From Shinella daejeonensis (GTDB lineage: Bacteria > Pseudomonadota > Alphaproteobacteria > Rhizobiales > Rhizobiaceae): a stretch of DNA of 64,000 nucleotides. Below the pieces are notes generated by a model. The model was not told the origin of the DNA, made no database searches, and was given only the letters and a program-made list of their open reading frames with translations. This document shows, one piece after another, positions 34,395-42,704 of this stretch. Made by a program: the position numbers and the translations under genes. Within the stretch, counting starts at the first letter, position 1; every line of letters starts with the position of its first letter. Location: the NCBI RefSeq assembly GCF_024281235.1, contig NZ_JAHWXY010000005.1, positions 62,001-126,000 on the forward strand, written 5' to 3'.

Positions 34395-36055
34395 TCTCCT
34401 GCCTGAACGGCGTCGGCTTCGCCATGAAGCGGGACGTCCGTGCCGGCGCCGGCCGCCCGGCCGATGCGCGCCATGCGGATCGTCATCCAGACGTTATAGG
34501 AGCAGACGACAGCGCCGCTCAGAAACAGCAGGCCGCCGAATGCGCGGGCGATATAATAGGGATGCATCGCCACCAGGCTGTCGATGAACGAATAGGCCAG
34601 CGTGCCGCTGTCGTTATAGGTGCGCCACATCAGGCCCTGAATGATGCCTGAATTCCACATCGCGAAGACGTAGACGATGGTGCCGGCGAGCGCGAGCCAG
34701 AAGTGGACCTCGATCAGCTTCGGCGAATACATGCGCTCCTGCTTCCACATCCAGGGCACCAGCGCATAAAGCGATCCGAAGGTGATCATCGCCACCCAGC
34801 CGAGAGCCCCGGCATGGACATGGCCGACGGTCCAGTCGGTATAGTGCGACAACGAATTGACCGCACGGATCGCCATGAACGACCCCTCGAAGGTGGAGAG
34901 GCCGTAGAAGACCGCCGCCACCATCATGAAGCGCAGGGTTGCGTCGGTGCGCACCCGGTCCCAGGCGCCGTTCAAGGTCGCCAGCGCATTGCCCGCCGAG
35001 GCCCAGGACGGCACGAGCAGGACGATCGAGAAGGTCATGCCCAGCGTCTGCACCCACTGCGGCAGGGCGGTATAATGCAGGTGGTGCGCGCCGGCCCACA
35101 TATACATGAAGGTGATGCCCCAGAAGCTGATGATCGACAGCCGGTAGGAGAAGATCGGCCGTTCGGCGCGCTTGGGAAGATAATAATACATCATGCCGAG
35201 GAAGCCGGCCGTCAGGAAGAACGCCACGGCATTATGGCCGTACCACCACTGGGTCATGGCGTCCTGCACGCCGGAGAACAACGAGTAGCTCTTGGCGTGG
35301 CCGAAGGACACGGGAACCGCCAGATTGTTGACGATATGCAGCACCGCGACGACCAGAATGAAGGCCATGTAGTACCAGTTCGCAACGTAGATATGCGGCT
35401 CCTTGCGGCGCTGGAGCGTACGCAGATAGATCAGGAAATAGACCACCCAGACGATGACCAGCCAGATATCGGCGTACCATTCCGGTTCGGCATATTCCTT
35501 CGACTGGGTCAGCCCGATCAGATAGCCGCTGGCGGCGACGATGCAGAAGAGATTGTAGCCGATCAGCACGAACCATGGGCTGAACTGATCGGGAAGCCGC
35601 GCGCGACAGGTCCGCTGAAGGACGTGGAGGGATGTGGCGATCAGCGCATTGCCGCCAAAACCGAAGATGACGCCGCTTGTATGCACCGGCCGCAGCCGTC
35701 CGAAGCTTGCCCAGGCCGAATCCACGAAGGTCAGTTCGGGCCACGCCAGAAGCGCGGCGACCCAGACACCGACGAACATGCCGACCACCGCCCAGGCGAG
35801 CGAGAGCACGATCCCGACGCGGATCGGATCGTCGTAATATTCCGCAAGACGGCTGGCGGGAGGCTCGGGCGCAAACAGCGCCGACATGACGAAAAAGCCG
35901 AGGCCGAGGCTTACGGCGAGAATGATGAAGCCATGCACGGCAAGCGGATCGCCCCGTCCGCCGACCGCCATGGCAAGGCCGGCCAGCGCCAGCAGGCCCA
36001 GCACGAAGAGAGCGAGATGGCGCTCGGAAACCGTCAACCCGGAGACTACCGACAT
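34391..36055 (-). CDS. ccoN: cbb3 oxidase subunit I (catalytic)
   Basis: 554 residues with about twelve helices. Active-site features visible: a His in RPVHTSGVIFGFGG for haem b, WYGHNAVAFFLTAGFLGMMYYY holding the CuB His and the region of the cross-linked Tyr, GAHHLHYTALP with the His pair, and HVHAGALGWVAMITFGSLY for both haems. The enzyme reduces O2 at nanomolar concentrations and pumps protons; cbb3 oxidases also show NO reductase activity in vitro. The maturation genes ccoGHIS are not in the window. It follows nsrR by 17 nt. Confidence 0.97.
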   Translation of the reverse strand: MSVVSGLTVSERHLALFVLGLLALAGLAMAVGGRGDPLAVHGFIILAVSLGLGFFVMSALFAPEPPASRLAEYYDDPIRVGIVLSLAWAVVGMFVGVWVAALLAWPELTFVDSAWASFGRLRPVHTSGVIFGFGGNALIATSLHVLQRTCRARLPDQFSPWFVLIGYNLFCIVAASGYLIGLTQSKEYAEPEWYADIWLVIVWVVYFLIYLRTLQRRKEPHIYVANWYYMAFILVVAVLHIVNNLAVPVSFGHAKSYSLFSGVQDAMTQWWYGHNAVAFFLTAGFLGMMYYYLPKRAERPIFSYRLSIISFWGITFMYMWAGAHHLHYTALPQWVQTLGMTFSIVLLVPSWASAGNALATLNGAWDRVRTDATLRFMMVAAVFYGLSTFEGSFMAIRAVNSLSHYTDWTVGHVHAGALGWVAMITFGSLYALVPWMWKQERMYSPKLIEVHFWLALAGTIVYVFAMWNSGIIQGLMWRTYNDSGTLAYSFIDSLVAMHPYYIARAFGGLLFLSGAVVCSYNVWMTIRMARIGRAAGAGTDVPLHGEADAVQAGE

Positions 36056-36072
36056 GTTGCTTCCTCTCTTCT

Positions 36073-36519
36073 TTACGCCGCGCGGGCATCGATGCCGAGA
36101 AGCGGACCCAGCAGATGCTTGTTGCGAACGATGTCGGCCAGCGTGTATTTGTCGAGCACGGAAAGAAACGCGGCCAGCGCCTCATGCAGCATGGTCTTCA
36201 GCTGACATGCCGGGGAAATCACGCAGGGGCGACCTGCCGCCTGCATGCATTCGGCTATCGAGAAATCCTCTTCCGTCGCCCGCACCAGCGGCCCGATGCC
36301 GATGTCCTCCGGCAGCCGGGCCAGCCGCATGCCGCCCGCGCGACCCCGCACGGTCTCGACAAGGCCGAGGTCGCGAAGGGTCTGCATGACCTTGATCAGA
36401 TGATTGCGCGAAAGACCGTAGGCCTGCGCCACATCGCCGGTCGTGCAAAATCCGTCCGGTCGCGTCGCCATGTAGATCAGCATCCGCAAGGCATATTCCG
36501 TATGAAGCGTCATGCGCAT
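36073..36519 (-). CDS. nsrR: Rrf2-family regulator, probable NO sensor NsrR
   Basis: 148 residues. The winged helix-turn-helix has LIYMATRPDGFCTTGDVAQAY and GLSRNHLIKVMQTLRDLGLV; three cysteines at 91, 99 and 105 (AECMQ, RPCV, PACQL) match the 4Fe-4S ligands of NsrR, and YTLADIV at the end is shared with E. coli NsrR. The start at 36519 (MRMTLHTEYALR) is preferred to ATG 36606. First gene of the operon with ccoNOQP. RirA and other Rrf2 proteins are alternatives, but the sequence pattern fits NsrR best. Confidence 0.82.
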   Translation of the reverse strand: MRMTLHTEYALRMLIYMATRPDGFCTTGDVAQAYGLSRNHLIKVMQTLRDLGLVETVRGRAGGMRLARLPEDIGIGPLVRATEEDFSIAECMQAAGRPCVISPACQLKTMLHEALAAFLSVLDKYTLADIVRNKHLLGPLLGIDARAA

Positions 36520-36566
36520 CGCGCATTCTCCGAGAAAGGGCGCGGCCGGGGTTGCCTCGCCTAAAT

Positions 36567-36583
36567 AGGTAACATAGATACCT
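36567..36583. promoter_or_regulatory. Dyad AGGTA-N7-TACCT before nsrR
   Basis: A 17-bp AT-rich imperfect palindrome 48 to 64 nt upstream of the nsrR start and 85 nt upstream of the divergent carbonic anhydrase start. Size and place suit an Rrf2-type operator for autoregulation, but it does not match the published enterobacterial NsrR consensus closely. Confidence 0.4.
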
Positions 36584-36667
36584 CTTTTAGCCGACAGCCC
36601 GTACACACGAAAGCGCTAAAGAGTCGCAGTGCCCGCCGCCGGTAGCGCACCAGACAGGATCCCATTG

Positions 36668-37276
36668 ATGATCGAGGAACTTTTCATCCGCAACCGGGCA
36701 TGGTCGGCAGAAAAACAGGCCGACAATCCGGAATACTTTCGCAAGCTCTCCACGCTTCAGGAGCCGGAATATCTCTGGATCGGCTGCTCCGACAGCCGCG
36801 TGCCGGCCAATGTCATCGCCGGCCTGGAGCCGGGAGAAGTCTTCGTTCACCGCAACGTCGCCAATCTCATCCACCCGGCCGATCTCAACATGCTGTCGGT
36901 GGTGGAATATGCGGTTCATCAGCTCGGCGTCCGGCATATCATCATCTGCGGCCATTACGGCTGCGGCGGCATTCGCGCCGCCGTCAGCGGCCAGCGCTCC
37001 GGATTGATCGACCATTGGCTGCAACCGATCCGCGACGTCGCCGACACCCGTTTCGAATGTCGGGAATGTGGTTCGTGGAGCGACGCTTCGCTCGATCGGC
37101 TCTGCGAGGCCTCGGTGGCCGAACAGGTGAAACGGCTCGCCCGCACCCCCACCATCCAGGCGGCCTGGAAGGCCGGCCGGGACGTGACCATCCACGGCTG
37201 GATATACGGGCTGCGCGACGGACTTCTCTACAATCTCGACTGCACCGTCACGCCCGATTCGGCCAATTCCGCCTGA
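36668..37276 (+). CDS. Beta-carbonic anhydrase
   Basis: 202 residues. Zinc ligands Cys40 and Asp42 (GCSDSRVPA), His96 and Cys99 (CGHYGCGG) are all present, and NVANLIHPADLNMLSVVEYA is the family core. It interconverts CO2 and bicarbonate in the cytoplasm. ATG 36668 with AGGA about 8 nt upstream. It is divergent from nsrR and separate from cysJ by 274 nt. Confidence 0.94.
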   Translation: MIEELFIRNRAWSAEKQADNPEYFRKLSTLQEPEYLWIGCSDSRVPANVIAGLEPGEVFVHRNVANLIHPADLNMLSVVEYAVHQLGVRHIIICGHYGCGGIRAAVSGQRSGLIDHWLQPIRDVADTRFECRECGSWSDASLDRLCEASVAEQVKRLARTPTIQAAWKAGRDVTIHGWIYGLRDGLLYNLDCTVTPDSANSA

Positions 37277-37412
37277 CGACGGTCCTGCGCCCCGGTTCCG
37301 GAGCAAAAAAATCGGGCGGCGCCGGAAGAACATTGTCCCAAGAAATCCAACTGCCGCAAAACACATGAAATGCGTCGGCTTGCCTTCTTGGAACAGCCAT
37401 CTCAACCGCCTA

Positions 37413-37435
37413 TGAATGCATTTTTTTTGCATTCA
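37413..37435. promoter_or_regulatory. Inverted repeat upstream of cysJ
   Basis: TGAATGCA, a 7-nt T-only loop, then TGCATTCA, 116 nt before the cysJ start, followed by the AT-rich repeat ATTCATTCATTTG. The T-run lies inside the loop, so it is not an ordinary terminator. Candidate operator for a sulfur regulator; no protein can be named. Confidence 0.4.
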
Positions 37436-37550
37436 ATCCGCAAATTCATTCATTTGTCTGCCAGCCAAGGCACCGTCAATAGTCGCCCCGAAACCCACCG
37501 GAAATGCCGGATTTCCAGGCATCGGCAGGCCGCAGGAGGCGAGCGGACGG

Positions 37551-39365
37551 ATGACACTTCATGAATTCAACGGACCGGGGCTGAACGAGGATCAATGGAA
37601 GACGGTGCGTTCCGTCGCGACCACGTTGAAGCCCCAGCAAGCCATCTGGCTCAGCGGCTATTTCGCCGGATTGGCGGATAACGGCAGGGCCGAGTCGAGC
37701 CATTCGCTTGCCGCCGGGCTTGCACCGGATCTGCCGGCCGCCGTTCCCGCATCGGCGCCCAAGCGAAACCTCACCATTCTTTTCGCCAGCGAAACCGGCA
37801 ATGGCGCAGGCGTCGCCCGGTTGCTGGGCGAGCGGGCCGGAGCCGCCGGCTTCGAACCCACCCTGATCGACATGGCCGACTACAAGCCGCGGCGGCTGAA
37901 GGAGGAACAGGATCTTCTGATCGTCGCCTCCACCCATGGAGAGGGGGAGCCGCCCGTTTCGGCGGCGGGTTTCTTCGAATTCCTCGAAGGCCGCAAGGCG
38001 CCGCGGCTCGATGGCTTGCGCTATGCGGTGCTGGCGCTTGGCGATTCCACCTATGAATTCTTCTGCGGCGCGGGCAAGCGGATCGATGTCCGGCTCGCCG
38101 AACTGGGCGCGGAGCGATTGGCCGATCGCATCGATTGCGATGTGGATTACGACGAGCCCGCCGACGCCTGGGTCGCAACGGCGCTCGCCGCGCTTGCGCC
38201 GCCGGCGACGGCTGCTCCTGCACCCGCCGTTCCGGCGAACGCCGGCGTCCGCGCCGTCGCGCATGACAAACGCAATCCCTTTTCCGCCATCGTCATCGAG
38301 AATTCGGCGTTGACCGGACGCAACTCCACCAAGGAGACGCGGCATGTCGAACTGTCGCTGGAGGGGTCCGGCCTCACCTTCGAGCCCGGCGACGCGCTCG
38401 GCGTCCTGCCGAGCAACGATCCCGCACTGGTCGAAACGCTGCTCTCCACGCTCGATCTTTCAGGCGACGCGGCGCTATCGCTCAAGAGCGAGACGACGAC
38501 ACTCGCCGCGGCCCTTGCCTCCCGCCTCGAGATCACCGCCGCCACACCGCGCTTTCTCGACCATTGGACGGAACTGAGCGGCGCCGACGCGCTGCGGAAA
38601 CTGGAGGGCGATGCACGCACCGCCTTCCTGCGGGAAAACCATATTCTCGACATTCTGCGGCGTTTTCCGGTGACGGGCCTCGATGCGGCGACCTTCGTAG
38701 CCGGCCTGCGCCCGCTCCAGCCGCGGCTTTATTCCATCGCTTCCTCCGCCACGGCCATCCCCGACGAGGTGCATCTGACGATCAGCACCGTACGCTATGC
38801 GCTGAACGGCGAGGAACGCTTCGGCGTCGCCTCCGGCCAGTTCTCCCGCCATGCCAACCCGGAAACCGTGCTGCCGGTCTATGTCCAGCCCAATCCACGC
38901 TTCCGCCTGCCTGACGACGATACGCCGATCATCATGATCGGAGCGGGAACCGGCGTCGCGCCCTATCGCGCCTTCCTCCAGGAACGCGAGGCGCGCGGGG
39001 CTGCCGGCAAATCCTGGCTGGTCTTCGGCGAACGCAATTTCGATAGCGACTTCCTCTATCAGACGGAATGGCAGGGCTTTCTCAAGGACGGCGTCCTGTC
39101 GCGCATGAATGTGGCCTTCTCGCGCGACAGCGCTTCGAAGACCTATGTCCAGCACCGGCTGATGGACGAGGCGCGCGACCTCTACGCCTGGCTTGAGGAA
39201 GGCGCTCACCTCTATGTCTGCGGCGACGGCGCAAGGCTTGCGCCCGACGTCCACCGTACCCTTCTCGCCATCATCGAGCAGCAGGGCGGTCTCGGAAAGA
39301 CCGCCGCCGCGGACTATCTCGGCGGCTTGCAGGAAAGCCGCCGCTACCAGATCGACGTCTACTGA
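37551..39365 (+). CDS. cysJ: NADPH-sulfite reductase flavoprotein subunit
   Basis: 604 residues. Order: short N-terminal part (EDQWKTVRSVATTLKPQQAIWLSGYFAGL shown in parts), flavodoxin domain with ILFASETGNGAGVARLL at about residue 75 for FMN, then the FAD domain with RLYSIASSATAIPDEVHLT and the NADPH domain with MIGAGTGVAPYRAFLQ and YVCGDGARLAPDV. It moves electrons from NADPH to CysI for assimilation of sulfite to sulfide. ATG 37551 after GGAGG. Confidence 0.95.
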   Translation: MTLHEFNGPGLNEDQWKTVRSVATTLKPQQAIWLSGYFAGLADNGRAESSHSLAAGLAPDLPAAVPASAPKRNLTILFASETGNGAGVARLLGERAGAAGFEPTLIDMADYKPRRLKEEQDLLIVASTHGEGEPPVSAAGFFEFLEGRKAPRLDGLRYAVLALGDSTYEFFCGAGKRIDVRLAELGAERLADRIDCDVDYDEPADAWVATALAALAPPATAAPAPAVPANAGVRAVAHDKRNPFSAIVIENSALTGRNSTKETRHVELSLEGSGLTFEPGDALGVLPSNDPALVETLLSTLDLSGDAALSLKSETTTLAAALASRLEITAATPRFLDHWTELSGADALRKLEGDARTAFLRENHILDILRRFPVTGLDAATFVAGLRPLQPRLYSIASSATAIPDEVHLTISTVRYALNGEERFGVASGQFSRHANPETVLPVYVQPNPRFRLPDDDTPIIMIGAGTGVAPYRAFLQEREARGAAGKSWLVFGERNFDSDFLYQTEWQGFLKDGVLSRMNVAFSRDSASKTYVQHRLMDEARDLYAWLEEGAHLYVCGDGARLAPDVHRTLLAIIEQQGGLGKTAAADYLGGLQESRRYQIDVY

Positions 39366-39375
39366 GGATGTGACG

Positions 39376-41106
39376 ATGACCCTTCTCGAAACCGACCGCA
39401 GCCACGACATCTCCCAGCCCCTCGAACGGCTCAGCGCCGACGAGACGATGAAGGCGAACAGCAACCAGTTGCGCGGCACCATCGCCGCCGGCCTGGAGGC
39501 GGAACTGACGGCCGCCGTTCCCGGCGACGACATCAAGCTGATGAAGTTCCATGGCCTCTACCAGCAGGACGACCGCGACATCCGCGACGAGCGGCGGCGG
39601 CAGAAGCTGGAGCCCGCCTATCGCTTCATGGCCCGCGTCCGGCTACCCGGCGGCGTGCTTTCGCCGGCACAATGGCTGAAGCTCGACGCGCTCGCCCGCG
39701 CCCATGCCGGCGAGGCGTTGCGGCTCACCACGCGCCAGACCTTCCAGCTGCACCACGTCCACAAGAAGGATCTGCGGCCGGTGATGCAGGGGCTGCATGA
39801 CGTTTTGCTCGACACCAAGGCCGCCTGCGGCGACGACGCCCGCGGCGTCATGGCCTCGATCAACCCCGAACTGTCGGCGCTGCATGCGGAGGTCTACACG
39901 CTCGCCAGGGCCGTCTCCGACCACGCCATCCCGAAGACCGGCGCCTATCGGGAAATCTGGTATGGCGAGGAGCGCGAGCAGCCGGGCGACGGACCGGAGG
40001 AGCCGCTTTACGGCCGCACCTATATGCCGCGCAAGTTCAAGATCGGCTTCGTCATCCCTCCGGTCAACGATATCGACGTCTATGCACAGGACCTCGGCTT
40101 CATCGCCATTGTCGAGAATGGTCGGCTGACGGGCTTCAACGTGGCGGTGGGCGGCGGCATGGGCCGTACCGACCAGGCCCCGAAAACCTATCCGCGGCTG
40201 GCGAGCGTCATCGGCTTCATCCCGAAGGACAAGGTGATCGAGACCTGCGACGCCGTCATGGCGGTGCAACGCGACTATGGCGACCGGGCCGACCGCAGCC
40301 GCGCCCGTTTCAAATATACGGTGGACGACAAGGGACTGGACTGGATCAGGGCGGCGATCGAAGATCGCCTGGGCTTTATTCTTGCCCCCGCCCGCGCCTA
40401 CGCCTTCACCTCGAACGGCGACACGCTCGGCTGGCAGCGCGGCGAGGACGGCCGCGAGCATTTCACCCTGCGCATCCAGAACGGGCGGGTGAAGAACTTC
40501 GAGGCGCTGGCTTTGCTCGACGGTATCCGGACCATCGCGGAAAACCATCGCGGCCAGTTCCGGGTCACTCCGAACCAGAACCTCGTCATCGCGAATATTG
40601 CGCCGGAGGACCGGCCGCAAATCGAGGCGCTGCTGACAACCCTCGGTCTCGACCGGCTCAACGGCGGCAGCGGGCTGCGGCGCAATTCCATGGCCTGCGT
40701 GGCGCTGCCGACCTGCGGGCTGGCGATGGCCGAAAGCGAGCGCTACCTGCCGACGCTGATCGGCAAGATCGAGGACATTCTCGATGCGCACGGGCTTGCC
40801 GACGAGCCGATCACCATCCGCATGACCGGCTGTCCGAATGGCTGCGCCCGGCCCTATATCGCCGAGATCGCCCTGACGGGGCGCGCGCCCGGCAAGTACA
40901 ACCTCTATCTCGGCGGCGGCTTTGCCGGTCAGCGCCTCAACAAGATGGTGCTCGAGAATGTGGCGGAGCCGGCGATCCTCGACCTGCTCGGCGGCGTGAT
41001 CGCCGATTTCGCCAGCAAGCGCCTGCCGGGCGAGCATTTCGGCGATTTCGCGATCCGCGCCGGCCATGTCGCCGAGGTCACGGAAGGCCGCCACTTCAAC
41101 GATTGA
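39376..41106 (+). CDS. cysI: NADPH-sulfite reductase haemoprotein subunit
   Basis: 576 residues, full length. Siroheme and 4Fe-4S binding by the four cysteines in MACVALPTCGLAMAES and MTGCPNGCARPYIAE; substrate residues in LRLTTRQTFQLHHV. Reduces sulfite to sulfide with six electrons from CysJ. Starts 10 nt after cysJ, same operon. The usual CGDVNRNV segment reads CGDDARGV, keeping the Arg. Followed by a hairpin terminator. Confidence 0.96.
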   Translation: MTLLETDRSHDISQPLERLSADETMKANSNQLRGTIAAGLEAELTAAVPGDDIKLMKFHGLYQQDDRDIRDERRRQKLEPAYRFMARVRLPGGVLSPAQWLKLDALARAHAGEALRLTTRQTFQLHHVHKKDLRPVMQGLHDVLLDTKAACGDDARGVMASINPELSALHAEVYTLARAVSDHAIPKTGAYREIWYGEEREQPGDGPEEPLYGRTYMPRKFKIGFVIPPVNDIDVYAQDLGFIAIVENGRLTGFNVAVGGGMGRTDQAPKTYPRLASVIGFIPKDKVIETCDAVMAVQRDYGDRADRSRARFKYTVDDKGLDWIRAAIEDRLGFILAPARAYAFTSNGDTLGWQRGEDGREHFTLRIQNGRVKNFEALALLDGIRTIAENHRGQFRVTPNQNLVIANIAPEDRPQIEALLTTLGLDRLNGGSGLRRNSMACVALPTCGLAMAESERYLPTLIGKIEDILDAHGLADEPITIRMTGCPNGCARPYIAEIALTGRAPGKYNLYLGGGFAGQRLNKMVLENVAEPAILDLLGGVIADFASKRLPGEHFGDFAIRAGHVAEVTEGRHFND

Positions 41107-41137
41107 TCCGGAAACGCTCCTTGAAAAGAGAAGATGG

Positions 41138-41170
41138 AAGGCGGCCCCGTTGGCAAGGCGAGGCCGCCTT
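41138..41170. terminator. Hairpin after cysI
   Basis: AAGGCGGCC pairs with GGCCGCCTT around a 15-nt loop, then TCCCTG. It stands between convergent cysI and the Rieske ferredoxin gene and probably ends both transcripts. Confidence 0.65.
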
Positions 41171-41195
41171 TCCCTGTCTTCGATAGGAACCGCCC

Positions 41196-41510
41196 TTACA
41201 ACAGAGCGATGAAGACCCCGCCGTCCTCGACCTTGGCCGGATAGGTGTTGAGATCCTTGCAGGCCGGAAGCCGCATCGCCTGCCCCGTCCGGTAGTCGAA
41301 GACACCGGAATGCTTCGGACACTCGATCTCGTAATCCATCACCAGTCCGTCGGCGAGGTGGATGGCCTCGTGGGTACACAGGCCGTCGGTGCAGAAAACC
41401 TCGTCTTCCGGCGAGCGATAGACCGCATAGGTCCTGCCGTCGTGATCGAAGCGGCGCGCGCCCTCCTGCTCGATATCGTCGAGACGGCAGACGGAAATCC
41501 AGTTGCTCAT
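41196..41510 (-). CDS. Rieske 2Fe-2S ferredoxin (MocE-like)
   Basis: 104 residues, soluble. Rieske ligands CTH in FCTDGLCTHEAIHL and CPKHSG. No membrane anchor. It follows the hydroxylase gene by 22 nt, so it is the likely electron donor to that enzyme. Similar ferredoxins are labelled MocE after the rhizopine genes of Sinorhizobium, where the partner MocD is also a membrane oxygenase. No ferredoxin reductase (MocF) is here. The role in rhizopine use is not implied. Confidence 0.87.
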   Translation of the reverse strand: MSNWISVCRLDDIEQEGARRFDHDGRTYAVYRSPEDEVFCTDGLCTHEAIHLADGLVMDYEIECPKHSGVFDYRTGQAMRLPACKDLNTYPAKVEDGGVFIALL

Positions 41511-41532
41511 GATCGTTCTCTCCGGCCGGATT

Positions 41533-42546
41533 TCATTGCGCCGCACTGGCCGCATTGGCGCGCGCCTTGCGTTTCTCGTAGCGAGCCTGCATGCGGGCTT
41601 CGCCTTCGGCCGTGCCGTCGTGCCAGGTGCCGAACCATTTGTCGAAGGGCACCAGCCCGTCGCCGTAGTTCACCTCGAAATACTTGTGATGCAGGTAATG
41701 GGTATAGGCGTGGCTGTCGATTGCCGCCTCCTTGCCAAGCTCGATCTTATCGAAACCGATGTGACCCACGACCGCGCCGAAGCCGGCGATATGAAGCTGG
41801 TAGATCGCAAGGATCGGGTTCGACGGAATGATCACATGCAGGAGCGCTGTCGAGAAATAGAGAAGCTGCTCCACCGGATGCATGGCAAGCGACGACCATG
41901 GCGAGGGGTTCACCGAATTATGATGCACCGAATGGATCCAGCGATAAAGCGGCGCCCAGTGGATCAGCCGGTGGATCACGAAGAAATGCGCCTCGTGGAA
42001 CATGGGAAGGACGAGGGCGATCGCGAACAGATACCACGGATTTTCCGCAAAGCCGATCCACGGCACGAGACCGCTTGAATAGACATAGAGAATGCCGACC
42101 TCGTAAGCGGTCCAGATCGGCAGGGCGGTGGCGAAGGTGCGGATCAGACCGTCGGCGTTCTGGCTGTTGAACAGGAACGCGGTGTTCTTCCGGTCGGCGG
42201 GGAACTGCGCATTGTATTTGAAGCGGTTTCCCTGCCGCCGCAGAATGTAAAGCCGCAACTCGAAAGCGCCATAGAACAGGAATACCGCGACACAGTTGAC
42301 GAGGAAGAGCTGGAGCATCCAGCGCCAGTGAAGCGTCGCCATCACCTCGGGCGCGGGAACGAAAAGATGCCAATAGGCCACGGCGGAAGCCGCGAAGAGC
42401 ACGTTCCACGGGAAGAAATAGTGCGGCAGCCATTTCAGGAAGGCCAGCGGCTTCGGCGGCAACGTGAAGACCGGCGCCGTTTCGATACGATCGTTCGGGG
42501 CCCAGTCGCCGCGTTTGTTACGCTTGCCATATCGTAGATCGTCCAT
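41533..42546 (-). CDS. Membrane fatty acid hydroxylase / sterol desaturase family protein
   Basis: 337 residues with about five hydrophobic segments. The di-iron histidine boxes are HEAHFFVIHRLIH, HSVHHNSVNPSPW and HAYTHYLHHKYFEVNYG. ATG 42546 with GGAGGGAGAGACC. Such enzymes insert oxygen into lipids or alkyl chains using a ferredoxin. The Rieske gene next to it fits this. Substrate unknown; candidates are membrane lipids or ornithine lipids (OlsE-like), as well as MocD-type substrates. Confidence 0.83.
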   Translation of the reverse strand: MDDLRYGKRNKRGDWAPNDRIETAPVFTLPPKPLAFLKWLPHYFFPWNVLFAASAVAYWHLFVPAPEVMATLHWRWMLQLFLVNCVAVFLFYGAFELRLYILRRQGNRFKYNAQFPADRKNTAFLFNSQNADGLIRTFATALPIWTAYEVGILYVYSSGLVPWIGFAENPWYLFAIALVLPMFHEAHFFVIHRLIHWAPLYRWIHSVHHNSVNPSPWSSLAMHPVEQLLYFSTALLHVIIPSNPILAIYQLHIAGFGAVVGHIGFDKIELGKEAAIDSHAYTHYLHHKYFEVNYGDGLVPFDKWFGTWHDGTAEGEARMQARYEKRKARANAASAAQ

Positions 42547-42704
42547 CGGTCTCTCCCTCCGATCGATTGTGCAGGGTCTGGAAACGGTCGAAGGCGGCGC
42601 AATCCATCCGGCCCGGCGACGGCGTCGGGTGATCGTCCGCTTCATCTTGTCAATTGATAAGCCAACGGGGAGCTGCCGTCCGCTCTCTTTTTGATCAAAT
42701 CAGA

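Noticed and set aside
34391-36055. NO reductase NorB instead of CcoN
   Set aside because: Subunits CcoO, CcoQ and di-haem CcoP follow in standard order, and the helix containing WYGHNAV with MMYYY is of the cbb3 type.
37413-37435. Terminator for the carbonic anhydrase gene
   Set aside because: The T-run lies in the loop and not after the stem, and the repeat is 137 nt past the stop.
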